Shown here: in pieces, positions 10,986 to 22,205 of the stretch
Layout: every line of letters starts with the position of its first letter
Position numbering within the stretch: position 1 is the first letter of the stretch
Source: Papio anubis
Taxonomy: Eukaryota; Chordata; Mammalia; Primates; Cercopithecidae
Assembly (NCBI RefSeq): GCF_008728515.1
Contig: NC_044984.1
Coordinates: 121,019,349-121,083,348, forward strand
Direction: 5' to 3'
DNA length: 64,000 bases
Position numbers and translations under genes: made by a program
The notes under the pieces: model-generated
Database searches by the model: none
The model's input: only the letters and a program-made list of their open reading frames with translations
What the model was told of the DNA's origin: nothing

Positions 10986-11282
10986 AAATGGAAAAAGATT
11001 CTCTTCTAGATTTTTTCCCCTGATTTTCCAGGGAAATGTCATGAATTATTGTGCTGCCGACCATGAACTGAATGTTAATGAAACCATATGTATTAAATAT
11101 CTTTAAACAGAAATACACATAAAATAAGGTTATGTATCGATTTGTTGGCAAAAACATAACACAACATTCACAGGAATTTAGCTCCATATTTACCTTAGAA
11201 GCCGTATTCAGTATTTGCTAATTGCTCAGTGTTGCAGGTGATTTCGTGGAATATAACTCCCGTGAATCGTGAGAATCAACTG
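10986..11282 (-). mobile_element. Tigger-type DNA transposon fragment
   Basis: Ends gtgagaatcaactg+ta, the inverted terminus CAGTTGATTCTC seen on the minus strand. Internal motifs (cacataaaataaggttatgt, ggaatttagctcca) match a known family from memory. The left end is missing. Confidence 0.6.
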
Positions 11283-12485
11283 TACTTCACAACCCATTCA
11301 CATTGCCTGAGTTCCGTTTTCCAGTTCTCCTGATAGTAATTTATGTGCATGCCTTTGCATACACCGTTCCTTCTGTCTAGGTTTCTTGTCCCCTGTCTTC
11401 TTTGAGTAAGTGACTATCTTCATTACTTTGTAGGGGATTCTACTGATGTATGATCCAGCATCTCTCCCTACCCCCATCTTCTGCTGTTGGCCTCTTGATT
11501 GCTCTGGGGGAACATTCCTACTCCTATATGATAAAATTAGCAGGCATTGGCTGTCCATCGTGACTCTCAACCTTCCCAGAGTCAAGGTCGAGTGGGAGGG
11601 CATAAGTGAGAGAGTCTGAACCAACCTGAGCCAATCTGGAACATGAATCTTGAGTTTCCAGAAAAACGGGGTGGAGCAGGGGTGGGTATTGACCAAGTTT
11701 TTCCTGTGTGTCACATCCCTGGCACTGTTGTTTTGGTTTTTGTTTTTTCCAAGGCTTATTTTTTCTATTTAATTCTGATACCAATGACAAACCTCATGTC
11801 CTTAATTAAGTATGTCCCCACATTTTGGTGACCCAAATCGGTTTTTGTTGTTTTCTACAAAAGACTCAGCACAGCTTTCTCCTTCAGGTCACTTTCCTAT
11901 CACTCCCCGCCTGCTTTACACTGCCTGCTCTCCTACCCTCTTTAACCCCGATTCTACCCAGACGCCTGCTCCTCATAGGAACACACGGCACTTTGATGCT
12001 CACTCTCGTTTACCAGTCTGTTTCCTAACAGACCCATGCTGTTGGAAGAGGCAGTGAACCCCTGCCAATCTCAATTGGTTTCTCAGTCAGCGAGTTAGGA
12101 GGAGCTGAGAGGATGAACTTGAGTCTACCTTAGACTAATTCACCTCATGTTCTTAATTTTGTCCCAAACAGGGCATCGAGGCACAAACAGATAAAGGATC
12201 AGAAAGAAACACGTAGACACACCGAAAATTGGAGAATGAGTTTAGAGCCATTAATGATTTTTTATCTCTCTGTGCAGTGCATAAAAATGTCACACAGAAG
12301 TATGGCTAGCATGGCATCTTTGTCAAGATAAAACGGGCAGCCTCTTGGCACAGTGAGGGCTTGGAAAGAAGCACATTAAAATGCCACCACTAGGAAAGAT
12401 GGGCTTTTCCTCTCCTGCACACAGTGTTTGTGTTTTCATAAATGTCACAGGAAATGCTACATTTACTCTCCATTCGAGTCTACAT
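11283..12485. other. Unassigned low-copy sequence
   Basis: About 1.2 kb including C-rich stretches at 11880-12060. No repeat, exon or RNA gene recognised. Open frames up to 138 codons lack known domains. Confidence 0.35.
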
Positions 12486-12734
12486 TTTTTTAATAAGCAC
12501 TATTTTTTAAAAAACAGTTTTAGGTTTACAGAAAAATTGTGCATAAAGTATAAAATTCTCATGGATCCTCCCCCATCCCCAACCCCACATACAGTTCCTT
12601 CTCTTACTAACATTTTGCATTAGAGTGGCACATTTATTACAATTGATGAGCCAATAGTGATATGTTATTACCAAGTAAATTGTCTAGTTTATGTTAGGGA
12701 TCACTGTTTGTACCGTGCTTTTATACCACCCAGA
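12486..12734 (-). mobile_element. Old L1 (L1ME-like) 3' UTR, antisense, first part
   Basis: Motifs in antisense order: 'ttttaggtttacagaaaaat', 'cattagagtggcacatttat', 'acaattgatgagccaatag', 'gttagggatcactgtttg'. It breaks off at about 12734 and resumes at 13139. Confidence 0.75.
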
Positions 12735-13138
12735 TATATATATGTGTGTGTGTGTATATATACATATATATATGCATAGATATGATAACCCCAGATATCC
12801 AATTAATATATTCAGACTCTCTTTTGCATTATGTTTATTATTTTATTTTATTTTATTTTACTTTATTTTATTTTAGAGTCAGGGTCTTACTCTGTCACCT
12901 AACATGGAGTGCAGTGGAGATTGTGCCACTGCACTGTAGCCTGGACGACAGAGCAAGACTGTCTCAAAAAACAAAAACAACAAAAACAGAAAATATCTAG
13001 AAGAAATCTAAACCAACAGAGGGTATGAGCGTATCTATCAGGGGAGGCTGTGTGCTTGAACTCCTTCAAGAAAAGCTGAGATGGACTATCCAAGTGCTTA
13101 GAGTCTTGGATTTGCATTTAGTCTAGAAGGGTAGAATT
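12735..13138. other. Composite templated-insertion patch inside the L1
   Basis: About 400 bases interrupt the L1ME. In order: a TA/TG microsatellite; 12790-12917, an inverted copy of the Alu 3' end plus flank at about 17820-17985; then 12915-13133, a direct copy of the Alu 3' end plus flank at about 15050-15274. The two copied Alu ends meet head to head and form a perfect 10-bp hairpin stem (12908-12917 with 12926-12935). The L1 resumes directly after it. The matches are clear by eye; the mechanism (replication template switching) is inference. Confidence 0.8.
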
Positions 13139-13430
13139 CGACAGATGCAGACTGTCCCGTATCCACCATTATATTATCCTAGAAAAATGCTTTCACTGCC
13201 CTAAAAATGCCCCGTGCTCCAGCCATCATTGCCCCACCCCCTGCCCTTGGCAATCTCGGATCCTTTTATTGTCTCTATAGCTTGTTTTCCAGAACACCAT
13301 ATAGTGGAAATGTTATGGTATGTGGCCTTTTCAACTTGGCTTCTTTCCCTTAGCAGTCTGTGTTAAGGTCTCTCTATGTCTTTCCGTAGCTTGGCAGCTC
13401 ATTAAAATATTATTATCCTATTCTATGTGT
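13139..13430 (-). mobile_element. Old L1 (L1ME-like), antisense, resumed part
   Basis: Continues the element left at 12734: 'gtatccaccattatattatc', 'tttcactgccctaaaaatg', 'cttggcaatctcggatcc', 'ccttttcaacttggcttc'. Collinearity across the 400-bp gap shows that the patch is an insertion. Confidence 0.75.
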
Positions 13431-13989
13431 AGTTTTTAAATGAAAGCCTGATTTTTTTGCACCGCTTGGTTGGGCATAACTCTATCATGACTCTTGTTTA
13501 GGTGACAGTGATGACTAGCATCAAATAAATGAGTTGAAGCAAATGTTTTTAGATGAGGTAGAGCAGACTGTGACGGGACAATACAAAATGGAACAGAACA
13601 GAAAAGAGAAGAAAATATTTAAGTTCATTGCACTGAACAAAAAAGCATAAATTTGTAAAACTGTTTCCATTATCTGTGTGTGTGTCTGTGTGCATAGACA
13701 CTGGGAGTTATATTTTTACTGTGTATTTTTTTACACACCCCATACAACGATGGGTTGTGATTTTAAAAAATACAATCTATTCCTCTAGCCCATACCTTGA
13801 AATACCTAGTTCACATTGAAATCAGAGAAAAGTTATTAATTATTGGTGTTGATTCGGAAAGGGCACAGATTTTTAGTGATCATCATGAAAATGATAATTA
13901 AAAAACAACAGTATTACATTTTATACAGTAAACATTTATAGTGAAATAAATTTTACTATACATTTATTTAGAAATTATTTTAAAAATTA
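13431..13989. other. Unassigned AT-rich sequence
   Basis: Contains a short TG run at 13673-13692. Nothing else recognised. Confidence 0.35.
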
Positions 13990-14205
13990 TGTTTTCTGGG
14001 CCATGTTTGAAGTAGTTTACGTATTTTAATTTAGCATAGTAATAACTCTACAAGGTAGGTATGTATATTTTTTAATTTTGCCGATGAGGCACCTGAAGCA
14101 CAGAGTGGAAAATATCTTTCCCCAAATCCAGCAGCTAGCATGCTGGCCAGGGTTCAAATGCAGGGAGAGCATCTGTCCGCTTTAAAACAATCTAGTCCCT
14201 GTGCC
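13990..14205 (-). mobile_element. MIR SINE, antisense
   Basis: Antisense MIR core order: 'aactctacaaggtaggta', 'ttttgccgatgaggcacctgaagcacagag'-type module, 'ggccagggttcaaatgcagg'. Highly diverged, as expected for this mammal-wide tRNA-derived SINE. Confidence 0.8.
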
Positions 14206-14539
14206 TGAGTGAAGTTTCATCATTTCTAAAGAAAAAATGTGAAGTAACTTTTAGGAAGAGGAATGATTTTTACTAACTTTACTAGAATAAGATCATGTGA
14301 TTCCAAAGTTCTGTAGTTTTCAAGATAATAGACTTTATCTCGTAGAGGAGAGATAGAAACCAGTTTTCACACTGAATAAAGCTCTGTCTACTGGCAATAA
14401 TGTAAAGACAATCTCTGAGATGCAGATTGAGTGGGAAAAAAGTGCTGTGAGTGATTGACAATGACAGGCACAGGCCTAAAATTAGAATGTGGACATACCT
14501 ATATCATGTATTTGCATCTGTTTCTTCATTGCATCACCC
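14206..14539. other. Unassigned sequence
   Basis: No repeat or gene recognised. Confidence 0.35.
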
Positions 14540-14820
14540 ACGCCTTCAACAAATTTGCATTGAAGGCCCACTTTGTGGCTGGTGGTTTTCTGTGCATGGG
14601 TTATACCGTTGGTCAAAAGGCATGAAGCTGCTGTACTCATGGAGCTTATAGTCAAATGAGGAAAGAAAGACAGTGAAATAAATAATGCCGATACGGATGT
14701 ATTGATGGATAGTCTGGAGGGAAATGAAGCAAGGTGAAAACAGAGATGACACTAGACTTGGGGCTGTCATTTTCTCTAGGGTATTATCAAAGACCTCTGT
14801 CATGAAGAGAAAAATACCTA
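14540..14820 (-). repeat. Probable ancient L2-era repeat, antisense
   Basis: 'caacaaatttgcattgaagg', 'tgtactcatggagcttatag' and 'gacagtgaaataaataat' follow the order of an old antisense repeat. Diverged; family uncertain. An Alu interrupts it at 14826. Confidence 0.4.
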
Positions 14821-14825
14821 GAAGA

Positions 14826-15115
14826 GGCCGGGCCTGGTGGCTCACACCTGTAATCCCAGCACTTTGGGAGGCCGAGGCAGGTGGATCACCTGAGGTCAGG
14901 AGTTCAAAACCAGCCTGGCCAACATGGTGAAACACCATCTCTACTAAAAATGCAAAAATTAGCCAGTCTTGGTAGCACATGCCTGTCATTCCAGTTACCC
15001 TGGGGACTAGACAGGAGAATAGCTGGAACCCGAGAGGTGGAGGCTGCAGGGAGCCAAGATCGTGCCACTGCACTCCAGCCTAGGTGACAGAGCAAGACTG
15101 TCACAAAAACCAAAA
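14826..15115 (+). mobile_element. Alu SINE, sense (donor for the 12.9 kb patch)
   Basis: Starts ggccgggcctggtggctca. The right arm ends 'gagcaagactgtcac', then an A/C-rich tail. The upstream flank 'agaaaaatacctagaaga' resembles the downstream flank 'agaaaatatgtagtagaa', the probable target duplication. The 3' end and flank are copied at 12915-13133. Confidence 0.93.
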
Positions 15116-15275
15116 ACAAAAACACAACAGAAAATATGTAGTAGAAATCTAAACCAACAGAGGATGTGAGCGTATCTATCAGCAGAGGCCATGTGCTTGA
15201 ATTCCTTAAGGAAAAGCTGAGATGGACTATCCAAATGTTTAGAGTCTTGGATTTGCATTTAGCCTAGAAGGGTAG
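15116..15275 (+). repeat. 3' flank of the Alu, duplicated at 12976-13133
   Basis: About 150 bases of otherwise unique sequence (for example 'gagatggactatccaa', 'agagtcttggatttgcattt') present in direct orientation at both places, about 2.1 kb apart, roughly 90% identical by eye. The minus-strand frame starting MQIQDSKHLDSP is preserved in both only because of the duplication. Confidence 0.92.
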
Positions 15276-16838
15276 ACTACGAGCAAACTCACTCAGGGCA
15301 GTGGATGAGCAGTGGAGAGGGAGAGCGTCTGTTTTCTTACTTTGTAGATTTCAGTGTTCATTAATCCTTTTACAATACTTACATCAATACTGTACAATAC
15401 AGACATTACTTATACATCATGTATCTACTGCCTCAATTCATAAAAAGAATTGTGTAACACCTCGTAGTTACTCCTAGGTCTGGAGAGGCTGTGGGCTGTA
15501 CCCTCATCTGCTGGACTAGTTTCTCTGTGGCCATCAGACAAGACTTCTATATGATTCTTTCTCTAAGAAAGAAAGATAGCAATCAATTCTCTAAGAGGCC
15601 ATGCAGTGCCTCCATCACTTGTTCTTGCTGTGATGGGCTGGACTGGTTGCCGTAGTAACCAGGTGATGTCCACCTGCAAATGGCTAATGGCACAGAGACA
15701 AGGTCAAGAAGAAACATAGGACAAATAGCAGATGAGCCCAGTGCAGACCACACTGGGCAAGCAGAGCTGTGTTGACATCAGGTATTTTTCTAATTATACT
15801 GAAAGAAGGTGAAGCAAGAGGCTTCTCAAGAGCAGCAGACATTTCTGACCTTCTGACTGCAAAGTGGATTCTGGGAGTGAAGGCCTGGAAGACACTACTC
15901 TCTTCTTACTCATTCAAACTGGGCACAAAAGTGAAAGAACTGCCTTCAGTACACCACAACCAACCACATTCTCGATAAACAGCAATATTTCAAAGCACAG
16001 TGAAATATGTGGGCAGAGCTGGAGAGTTTAATCATCTGGTAATGACATTTATGTCATCTCTCTTTTGGGAACTTTAAATCTGTAAGTTTAGAATATTCCC
16101 CTTTCTATTTTGTTTCCTTCTACTTGACTTGATGTTCTTGGGAAAGCACTTAAAAAAATAAAACTTACGCTGATCTGCTGCCAGTGAAAAGGAGAACTGT
16201 GGTCATTTTTAGGAAGAAATTATTCTGCTTTCAAAATTCCAAAATAAGGTAATTGAAAAATTATCTATCTGAGAAGGCAGCATGAAAAAGTTACATTTTC
16301 TGCAAAGAAGATATGTTTGTCTTGCTTTTTTCTGCATTTTAGCAACCATGATAAGGTATCATTTTAGAAATCATTGAAACTCAAACTAATGGAAATTTAC
16401 AGATTAATGCATATATTGGAAAGCCTTTAATCATTGGAAAATTATCTCAGAATATATGAAGACATTTTACATTTCAATCACAGTTTGTATTATTTTAAGA
16501 AATGTATCCGCTATGTAAAGAAGTTATACAAGATTGGAATTACAATAAATTGAGTCTTTTGAAAGACACTTAACAAAATGTATCAACACACTTCACACTT
16601 CAAGTTTATCTGCTGAATCTACAGTTTCACTTTGGAGCATATATCCCAAGAAAATATTATTGAAGATGTAGGTACTGGTTATATTTTCCTTTTTAGGAAG
16701 CATCCTCTTCTTCTGATACTGAGACCCCAAATCTCCTTTAGGGGCCCTTCCTCACTCTCAGTCTGTGTGTTTAGTGGGGTTGACCCAAGTCCCAGTTCAC
16801 CTGGGTTCCAGGCCTACGACAATCAACACATTTCCCTT
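15276..16838. other. Unassigned low-copy sequence
   Basis: About 1.5 kb with no repeat family recognised. Contains the RFX-like motif listed separately. Confidence 0.35.
15646..15659. promoter_or_regulatory. X-box (RFX-type) motif
   Basis: GTTGCC-GT-AGTAAC fits the RFX consensus GTNRCC(N0-3)RGYAAC in both half-sites, with a 2-base spacer. RFX factors bind such sites in ciliary and MHC class II promoters. No promoter is evident nearby, and one 14-base match in 64 kb may be chance. Confidence 0.35.
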
Positions 16839-17137
16839 TCTTTTTTTTTTTTTTTTGAGACAGTGTTTTGTTCTTGTTGCCCAGGCTGGAGTGCAATGGC
16901 GCGATCTCGGCTCACTACAACCTCTGCCTCCCGGATTCAAGCGATTCTGCCACCTCAGCCTTCCGAGTAGCTGGGATTACAGGCACGCACCACCACACCC
17001 GGCTAATTTTGTATTTTTAGTAGAGACGGGGTTTCTCCATGTTGGTCAGGCTGTTCTCGAACTCCCAACCTCAGGTGATCCACCTGCCTTGGCCTGCCAC
17101 AGTGCCGGGATCACAGGCGTGAGCCACTGCAGCTGTC
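16839..17137 (-). mobile_element. Alu SINE, antisense, full length
   Basis: Poly-T, then both arms, ending 'gtgagccactgcagctgtc'. Flanked by gacaatcaacacatttc and gacaatcagcacctttc, a target duplication with two mismatches. AluS-like. Confidence 0.96.
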
Positions 17138-17563
17138 GACAATCAGCACCTTTCATTTCTTCAGTCCCCCTGGTTGGTTCGGGCATGAGAATATAACTGA
17201 ATTTTACTCTGCGTCACTAAAGTATAAAACCATTTGGAGAGTATCATGAAAACATAAGATTTTTCTTGTTTGTTTTGTTTAGTTTCACTGTACACTTTAC
17301 AGGAGCGATATCAAATCTAAACAGCTGAGTTCCAACCATTGCAAACAGCCCTGCTAAAGTTTAAGATACCTCAAGGGACAGTCGAGAAATGAGAACATGT
17401 GACCAGTGTATAAGACACACCCCAAGCCCTCCAGAATGTCAGCTCTGCAGCAACAGCGACTGCATCTACTTTGGTCACTGCTGTATTTCTATATTCAGAA
17501 ATGTATCATGTGCACAGTGACTGTTCAATCAATATTGTTGGAATTAAACTATGATGCAAGAGA
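17138..17563. other. Unassigned sequence
   Basis: No repeat or gene recognised. Confidence 0.35.
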
Positions 17564-17912
17564 GGCCAGGCACGGTGGCTCACATCTGTAATCCCAACAC
17601 TTTGGGAGGCCAAGGCAGGCAGATAGCTTGATACCAGGAGTTCCAGATCAGCCTGGGCAACATGGTGAAACCCTGTCTCTACAAAAAATACAAAAAACCC
17701 CTCAAAAACAAAAATCCCAAAACATTACCCAGGCATGGTGGCACATGCCTGTGGTCTCAGCTACTCAGGAGACTGAGGTGGCAGGATAGCTTGAGCCCAG
17801 GAGGTCGAGGCTACAGTGAGCCAGGATCACGCCACTGCACTCCACATTAGGTGACAGAGTAAGACCCTGATTCAAAAAATAAATAAATAAAATAAAATAA
17901 AATAATAAACAT
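17564..17912 (+). mobile_element. Alu SINE, sense, with (AAAT)n tail
   Basis: Starts ggccaggcacggtggctca and ends in an AAATA/AAAAT-rich tail. 'aaactatgatgcaagagag' before and 'aaacataatgtaagagag' after are its target duplication, which shows that the downstream flank is native here. Confidence 0.94.
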
Positions 17913-17985
17913 AATGTAAGAGAGAGTCCAAATATATTAATTGGGTATCTGGATTCACCCATGCCTGGTGCCAGATATCCCAAGA
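17913..17985 (+). repeat. 3' flank of the Alu, copied inverted at ~12790-12860
   Basis: Sequence such as 'aatatattaattgggtatc' reads in reverse complement at 12790-12860, continuing through the Alu tail and right-arm end (to about 12917). It contains the Alu's own target duplication, so this copy is the likely donor. Confidence 0.9.
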
Positions 17986-18111
17986 TTTTTAAGTTATGTA
18001 AGTGAATATACTTTTTCTTTAAAAAATCAATTTGTGTTTTATATGAATTAAATATCTCTAATATTAATGAAGGGTTCAAAAATATATTTTCGGTGATGTT
18101 TCACAGAATTT

Positions 18112-18893
18112 TCTTTTTTCTTTTTAAATTTTAATTTTTGTTTTAGGTTTGGGGGTGCATGTGCAGGCTCGTCACATGGGAATATGCTAAGGTTTGTGGT
18201 ATGAATGATCCTGTCGCCCAGGTAGTGAGCACCATACCCAATAGGTAGTTTTTCAACCTTCAACCCCTTCCTCTCTCCCCTTTCTAATAGTCCACAGGGT
18301 CTATTGTTCCCATCTTTATGTCAATGTGTACTCAATGTTTAGCACCTCCCTTTATAAGAGAGAACATGCAATATTTGGTTGTCTGTTTCTGTGTTAATTT
18401 GCTCAGGATAATGGCCTCCAGCTGCCTCCTTGTTGCCGCAATGGACTTGATTTTGTTTTTTCATGACTGTGTAGTATTCTATGGGGTATTTGAATCACAT
18501 GTGTTAAATCCAATCCACTGCTGATAGGCATCAAAGGAACATACCTCAGAATAATACGAGAAATCGATGACAAATCACAGCCAACATCATACTGGAAAAC
18601 CAAAAGCTGAAAGCATTCCCCTTGAGAACTGGAACAAGACAAGGATGCCCACTCTCACCACTCCAATTCAACATGGTACTGCAAGTTCTATGCTAAGAAA
18701 TAAACAAAGCCAACCAGATAGGGAAAAAGAAGTCAGATTATCTCTCTTCACTGATGATATGAAACCTAGAAATTCTAAAGACTCAAAAAGCTCATAGAAC
18801 CGATAAACAACTTCAGTAAAGGACACAAAATCAAGGTCCAAAAATCCGTAGCATTTCTATACATCAACAACATTCAAGCTGAGAGCCAAATCA
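18112..18893 (-). mobile_element. 5'-inverted L1 (3' UTR antisense + ORF2 segment sense)
   Basis: 18112-18527 is an L1 3' end in antisense ('tttaggtttgggggtgcatg', 'cacccaggtagt'-type module, 'gagaacatgcaatatttgg'). 18526-18893 is ORF2 sequence in sense ('aggcatcaaaggaacatacc', 'cttgagaactggaacaagac', 'acatcaacaacattcaagc'). They meet at a short shared AGGCA. Seen from the minus strand this is an L1 with an inverted 5' segment, the twin-priming structure. Many stops; inactive. I found no clear target duplication. Confidence 0.82.
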
Positions 18894-19302
18894 GAATGTC
18901 ATCTCATGCATATTTTGGGTTTTTCTAGCTGGTAAGCAAATGTGCCACACATACAAAGAAAGCCAAATCTGAATGCTTGGAGAAACGATGCACTTAATGA
19001 GAAAGACAAAAAATATTTTCTGGTTTTCTTTTCATAGATGTCCGAGCATCCCTGAAGAGGTATAGAGGGGTAGACTGAAATCTCCCTGCAGTCCTGTGCG
19101 TTTGTGGTATGGCTATGTTTGGGGATGTTTATAGACCCTGTGCTTGCAACCACCATGTGCCATCTGGCAGGATCTCAAATTTTACCCCTCCTTTTACATT
19201 CTAGAAATCCCTGAAGTGGAGAGCAATGTTTTCTGAGACTGAATCTCAGTTCAGACCCAGTTCAAGAATCTTGTTATAATAGTTTTTTGAAAAACAGAAT
19301 CA
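18894..19302. other. Unassigned sequence
   Basis: No repeat or gene recognised. Confidence 0.35.
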
Positions 19303-19600
19303 GGCCGGGCGCGGTGGCTCACGCCTGTAATCCCAGCACTTTGGGAGGCTGAGGCAGATGGACCACGAGATCAGCAGATCGAGACCATACTGGCTAACAC
19401 AGTGAAACCCCATCTCTACTAAAAATACAAAAAAAAATTAGCGGGGCGCGGTGGCGGCGCCTGTAGTCCCAGCTACTCAGGAGGGTGAGGCAGGAGAATG
19501 GCATGAACCCGGGAGGCGGAGCTTGCAGTGAGCTGAGATCATGCCCCTGCACTCCAGCCTGGGTGACAGAGCAAGACTCCGTCTCAAAAAAAAAAAAAAG
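19303..19600 (+). mobile_element. Alu SINE, sense, AluY-like
   Basis: Starts ggccgggcgcggtggctcac and keeps many CpGs. It has the 'ggctaacacagtgaaacccc' and 'gaatggcatgaacccgggag' forms of young Alus. Among the least diverged Alus in the window. Confidence 0.95.
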
Positions 19601-22029
19601 ACATTCAATAGTATAACCAACACAAAATAATCAACAGATGGCGTACAATCGGATATTATGTGGTAGCTAAAATACAGTTTATCTATCCCATCATTGATTT
19701 ATTCAGCTAATTTTATTAAGTTCATGCTGTTGCTTTGATATGAGTCTGGCAATGGGAAGCCCAGCTGAGCCAGGCATGGAGAGGCTGTAATCTTCAAGAG
19801 CTCACACCTTGAGGGGAGATGAGCCTGGGGCAAGTAATCACATTAAACAGTCACAGACACTAAGAAGGAGAATGCAGAAACAAGCAAGGAACATGGCCGA
19901 GAATAAGCAACAGGGAGAAACTAATCAACAGACGACGGTGGGAGAAGGTCTTTCTATAGAAAAACTTAATCTGAAATCAGGACAGGGAGAAGGAGCCAGT
20001 CAGGGAATAGAGCTTGGGAAAGAGTGATCCAAACTAAGGAAAAGGAAAACGCAAAAACCCAGCTGCATGTGTGTGTGTGCTCGGCACCAGGAGGAGGAGG
20101 CCCATGTGGCCTAAGACCCTAACCTGTGTACCCAGCAGATGAGTGATGTTAGTTGCTTTATTCACACAATGAAAATACACTAACTGTATCATTTTAGGAG
20201 ACATACATAAATAAGCACCCAATTCAAGTCATACATCCAAAACATTCTGAATAGACTTAAATGTGAAACTCCTGTTTGCAAACAGGGACAGAGAGCAGGA
20301 AAAGCCAGTGTCTGGTGCAACTGGCACACACCAAGGGCTCTGTCTTTTCAAAAGCAGCTCTCCCAGGAAAGCACTCTTGCTTTAGAGAAACACATCCGTC
20401 ATCATCTCTGTTAAAATGTAGACTCGTGTGCAGATATTTAATGAAATGGCCCTTGCCTGCCATGTAAAAAGCAAAGGAGGTTATTTGATTTTGTTTCTTG
20501 CTGCTCTTATGCCATGTTACAGAAGCAAATCCTTGGTAAATAAAGTGGCATTCGTCCCAAGGGTGTTTATTGTTCTCTGAGAAATCTAATTGCTATAGAT
20601 TTTTCCTTCACTGTTCTCGAAGATTTTCTAAGTTAAAGGCTAAAGTGGATGCTAATTAGAGGCTCTTGACAATATTACTAAAAATATTATGTAGGACCTA
20701 ATATAAAGTTGTGTGTGTTTCTCTGCCTCAAAGACTAAACTGATGTTAATTTAGTATAGATTAGGGAAAACCAGGGCAGAGACTATCACTGTGTTCCTCT
20801 AAAGGCTCTTTTTATGGCTGGATTCAGGTGAATGGGAGGAAAAATCTTCCTCTTTAGTTGTGCTGCATGAGATGTATTAAGCTTTCTGTCCCAGAAATAA
20901 CTTTTGAGAGGCTACAAGAGGGATTCAAGTTTCTAACTAAGCCAAAAAGTACAGAAGGATGTGAAGTTCAGAGAGGATGGAATAAAAGGAGAGTAGATAA
21001 GAGACATTCCACTTTGGGGTTTGATGGGTTAGTTTGCTCTAGAGCAAATCTACCACTGGGAAAAACTAAGAAAGTTGGAAACATTTTTTGAAAAACCTGA
21101 TGACATGGAGGAGCTACTGAGACAACCACGATATGAGGAGCAGGATGCCAGAGGGATCAGAAACTTACCAGGGTGAAGCTGACATTTTCACTTTTTTCCT
21201 TCAAGGATTTGCTGGTTATAAGCAGCATGGAATACGAGGTTGAGAAGTCAAACAGAAATCCTCACAGAAAATGTAAAGTAGACAGGGTTTTAGGTAGTCC
21301 CAGGAGGCTGAAAAAATGAAAGTGGAATGCAGGGTTACTAAGGTAATTAGAATATGAAGGATCAATATTCAGGAAAGAAGGGAAATGCAGAGATACAAGT
21401 ACAGTTGTATCAATCTCAATGTTGTCTGCAATGCCTGGCTTGCAGAGAGTGAGAAATTCTACTGGAAGCTTCCTCACAGGGGCTGAGCAATTAAATCAAG
21501 TTATCAGTGTACTCACAAGGGGAAGACAAAAATTGGACTTAAGGCTCTTCTACAACCTTAGTAAACTGAGTTTGTCTCTTTATTTCATCCAAGTAACAAG
21601 ATCATAAGAAATGAGGAGGTAAGGTAATAACCAGTTCAGTAAGCTAAAGACTTAGAGAAGACAGTACTGGCATGCTTTTAAAAGAACCTTGCCTTTTATA
21701 TTGTTACCAATACTTATTATGTATCTATATGTTTATATAGTTGCAAATAGACAGTGTATTTTAATACTTTTAACAAACCTTTTTGTTTTTTACTAAGCTT
21801 ATCATTTTATATTAAGTTTGTAACATATATGTATATTACTAGCATGATGACCATCTGCAGACACATCAAATGTGAGGCAAGAGTAAAATGCAAACATACA
21901 TGTATATGGTATGGAAGTGTGCATTAGGGGAAAGTTTGGGTTTTCATTACAGATAAAAGAACTGTGGTACCAGAGACACTGGATTTATACCTTGATCCAT
22001 ACTTACTGTTATGCATTTATTAGCTCTTT
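19601..22029. other. Mostly unassigned; possible ancient repeat at 19690-20110
   Basis: Modules at 19690-20110 (tttattcagctaattttatt, tcttcaagagctcacacctt) suggest the same old repeat as at 495-890. The remaining 1.9 kb shows no repeat, exon or RNA gene that I recognise. Confidence 0.35.
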
Positions 22030-22205
22030 GATTCAGGCCATATTAACTGCTTATAGCCTTTGTTTCTCCATCCGTAAAACTGGAATGTAATAATAACCAC
22101 TGCATAAGGCCATTATTAGGGTTAAATTAAGTATTTTATGTCTCCTACTAATGGCTTAGCTTGGCATGTGGTAAGCATGCAATAGATGCCTGCTGTTTTT
22201 GTTAC
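22030..22205 (+). mobile_element. MIR SINE, sense
   Basis: 'tttgtttctccatccgtaaa', 'actggaatgtaataataacc', 'attagggttaaattaagtat' and 'ggcatgtggtaagcatgcaa' follow the MIR 3' half in order. Confidence 0.75.

Noticed and set aside
14546..15073. 175-codon minus-strand frame
   Set aside because: Mostly Alu translation extended by chance into the flank.
12899..15258. Conserved minus-strand peptide (MQIQDSKHLDSP...) at two places
   Set aside because: Preserved only because the DNA was copied into the 12.9 kb patch; both frames continue into Alu sequence.
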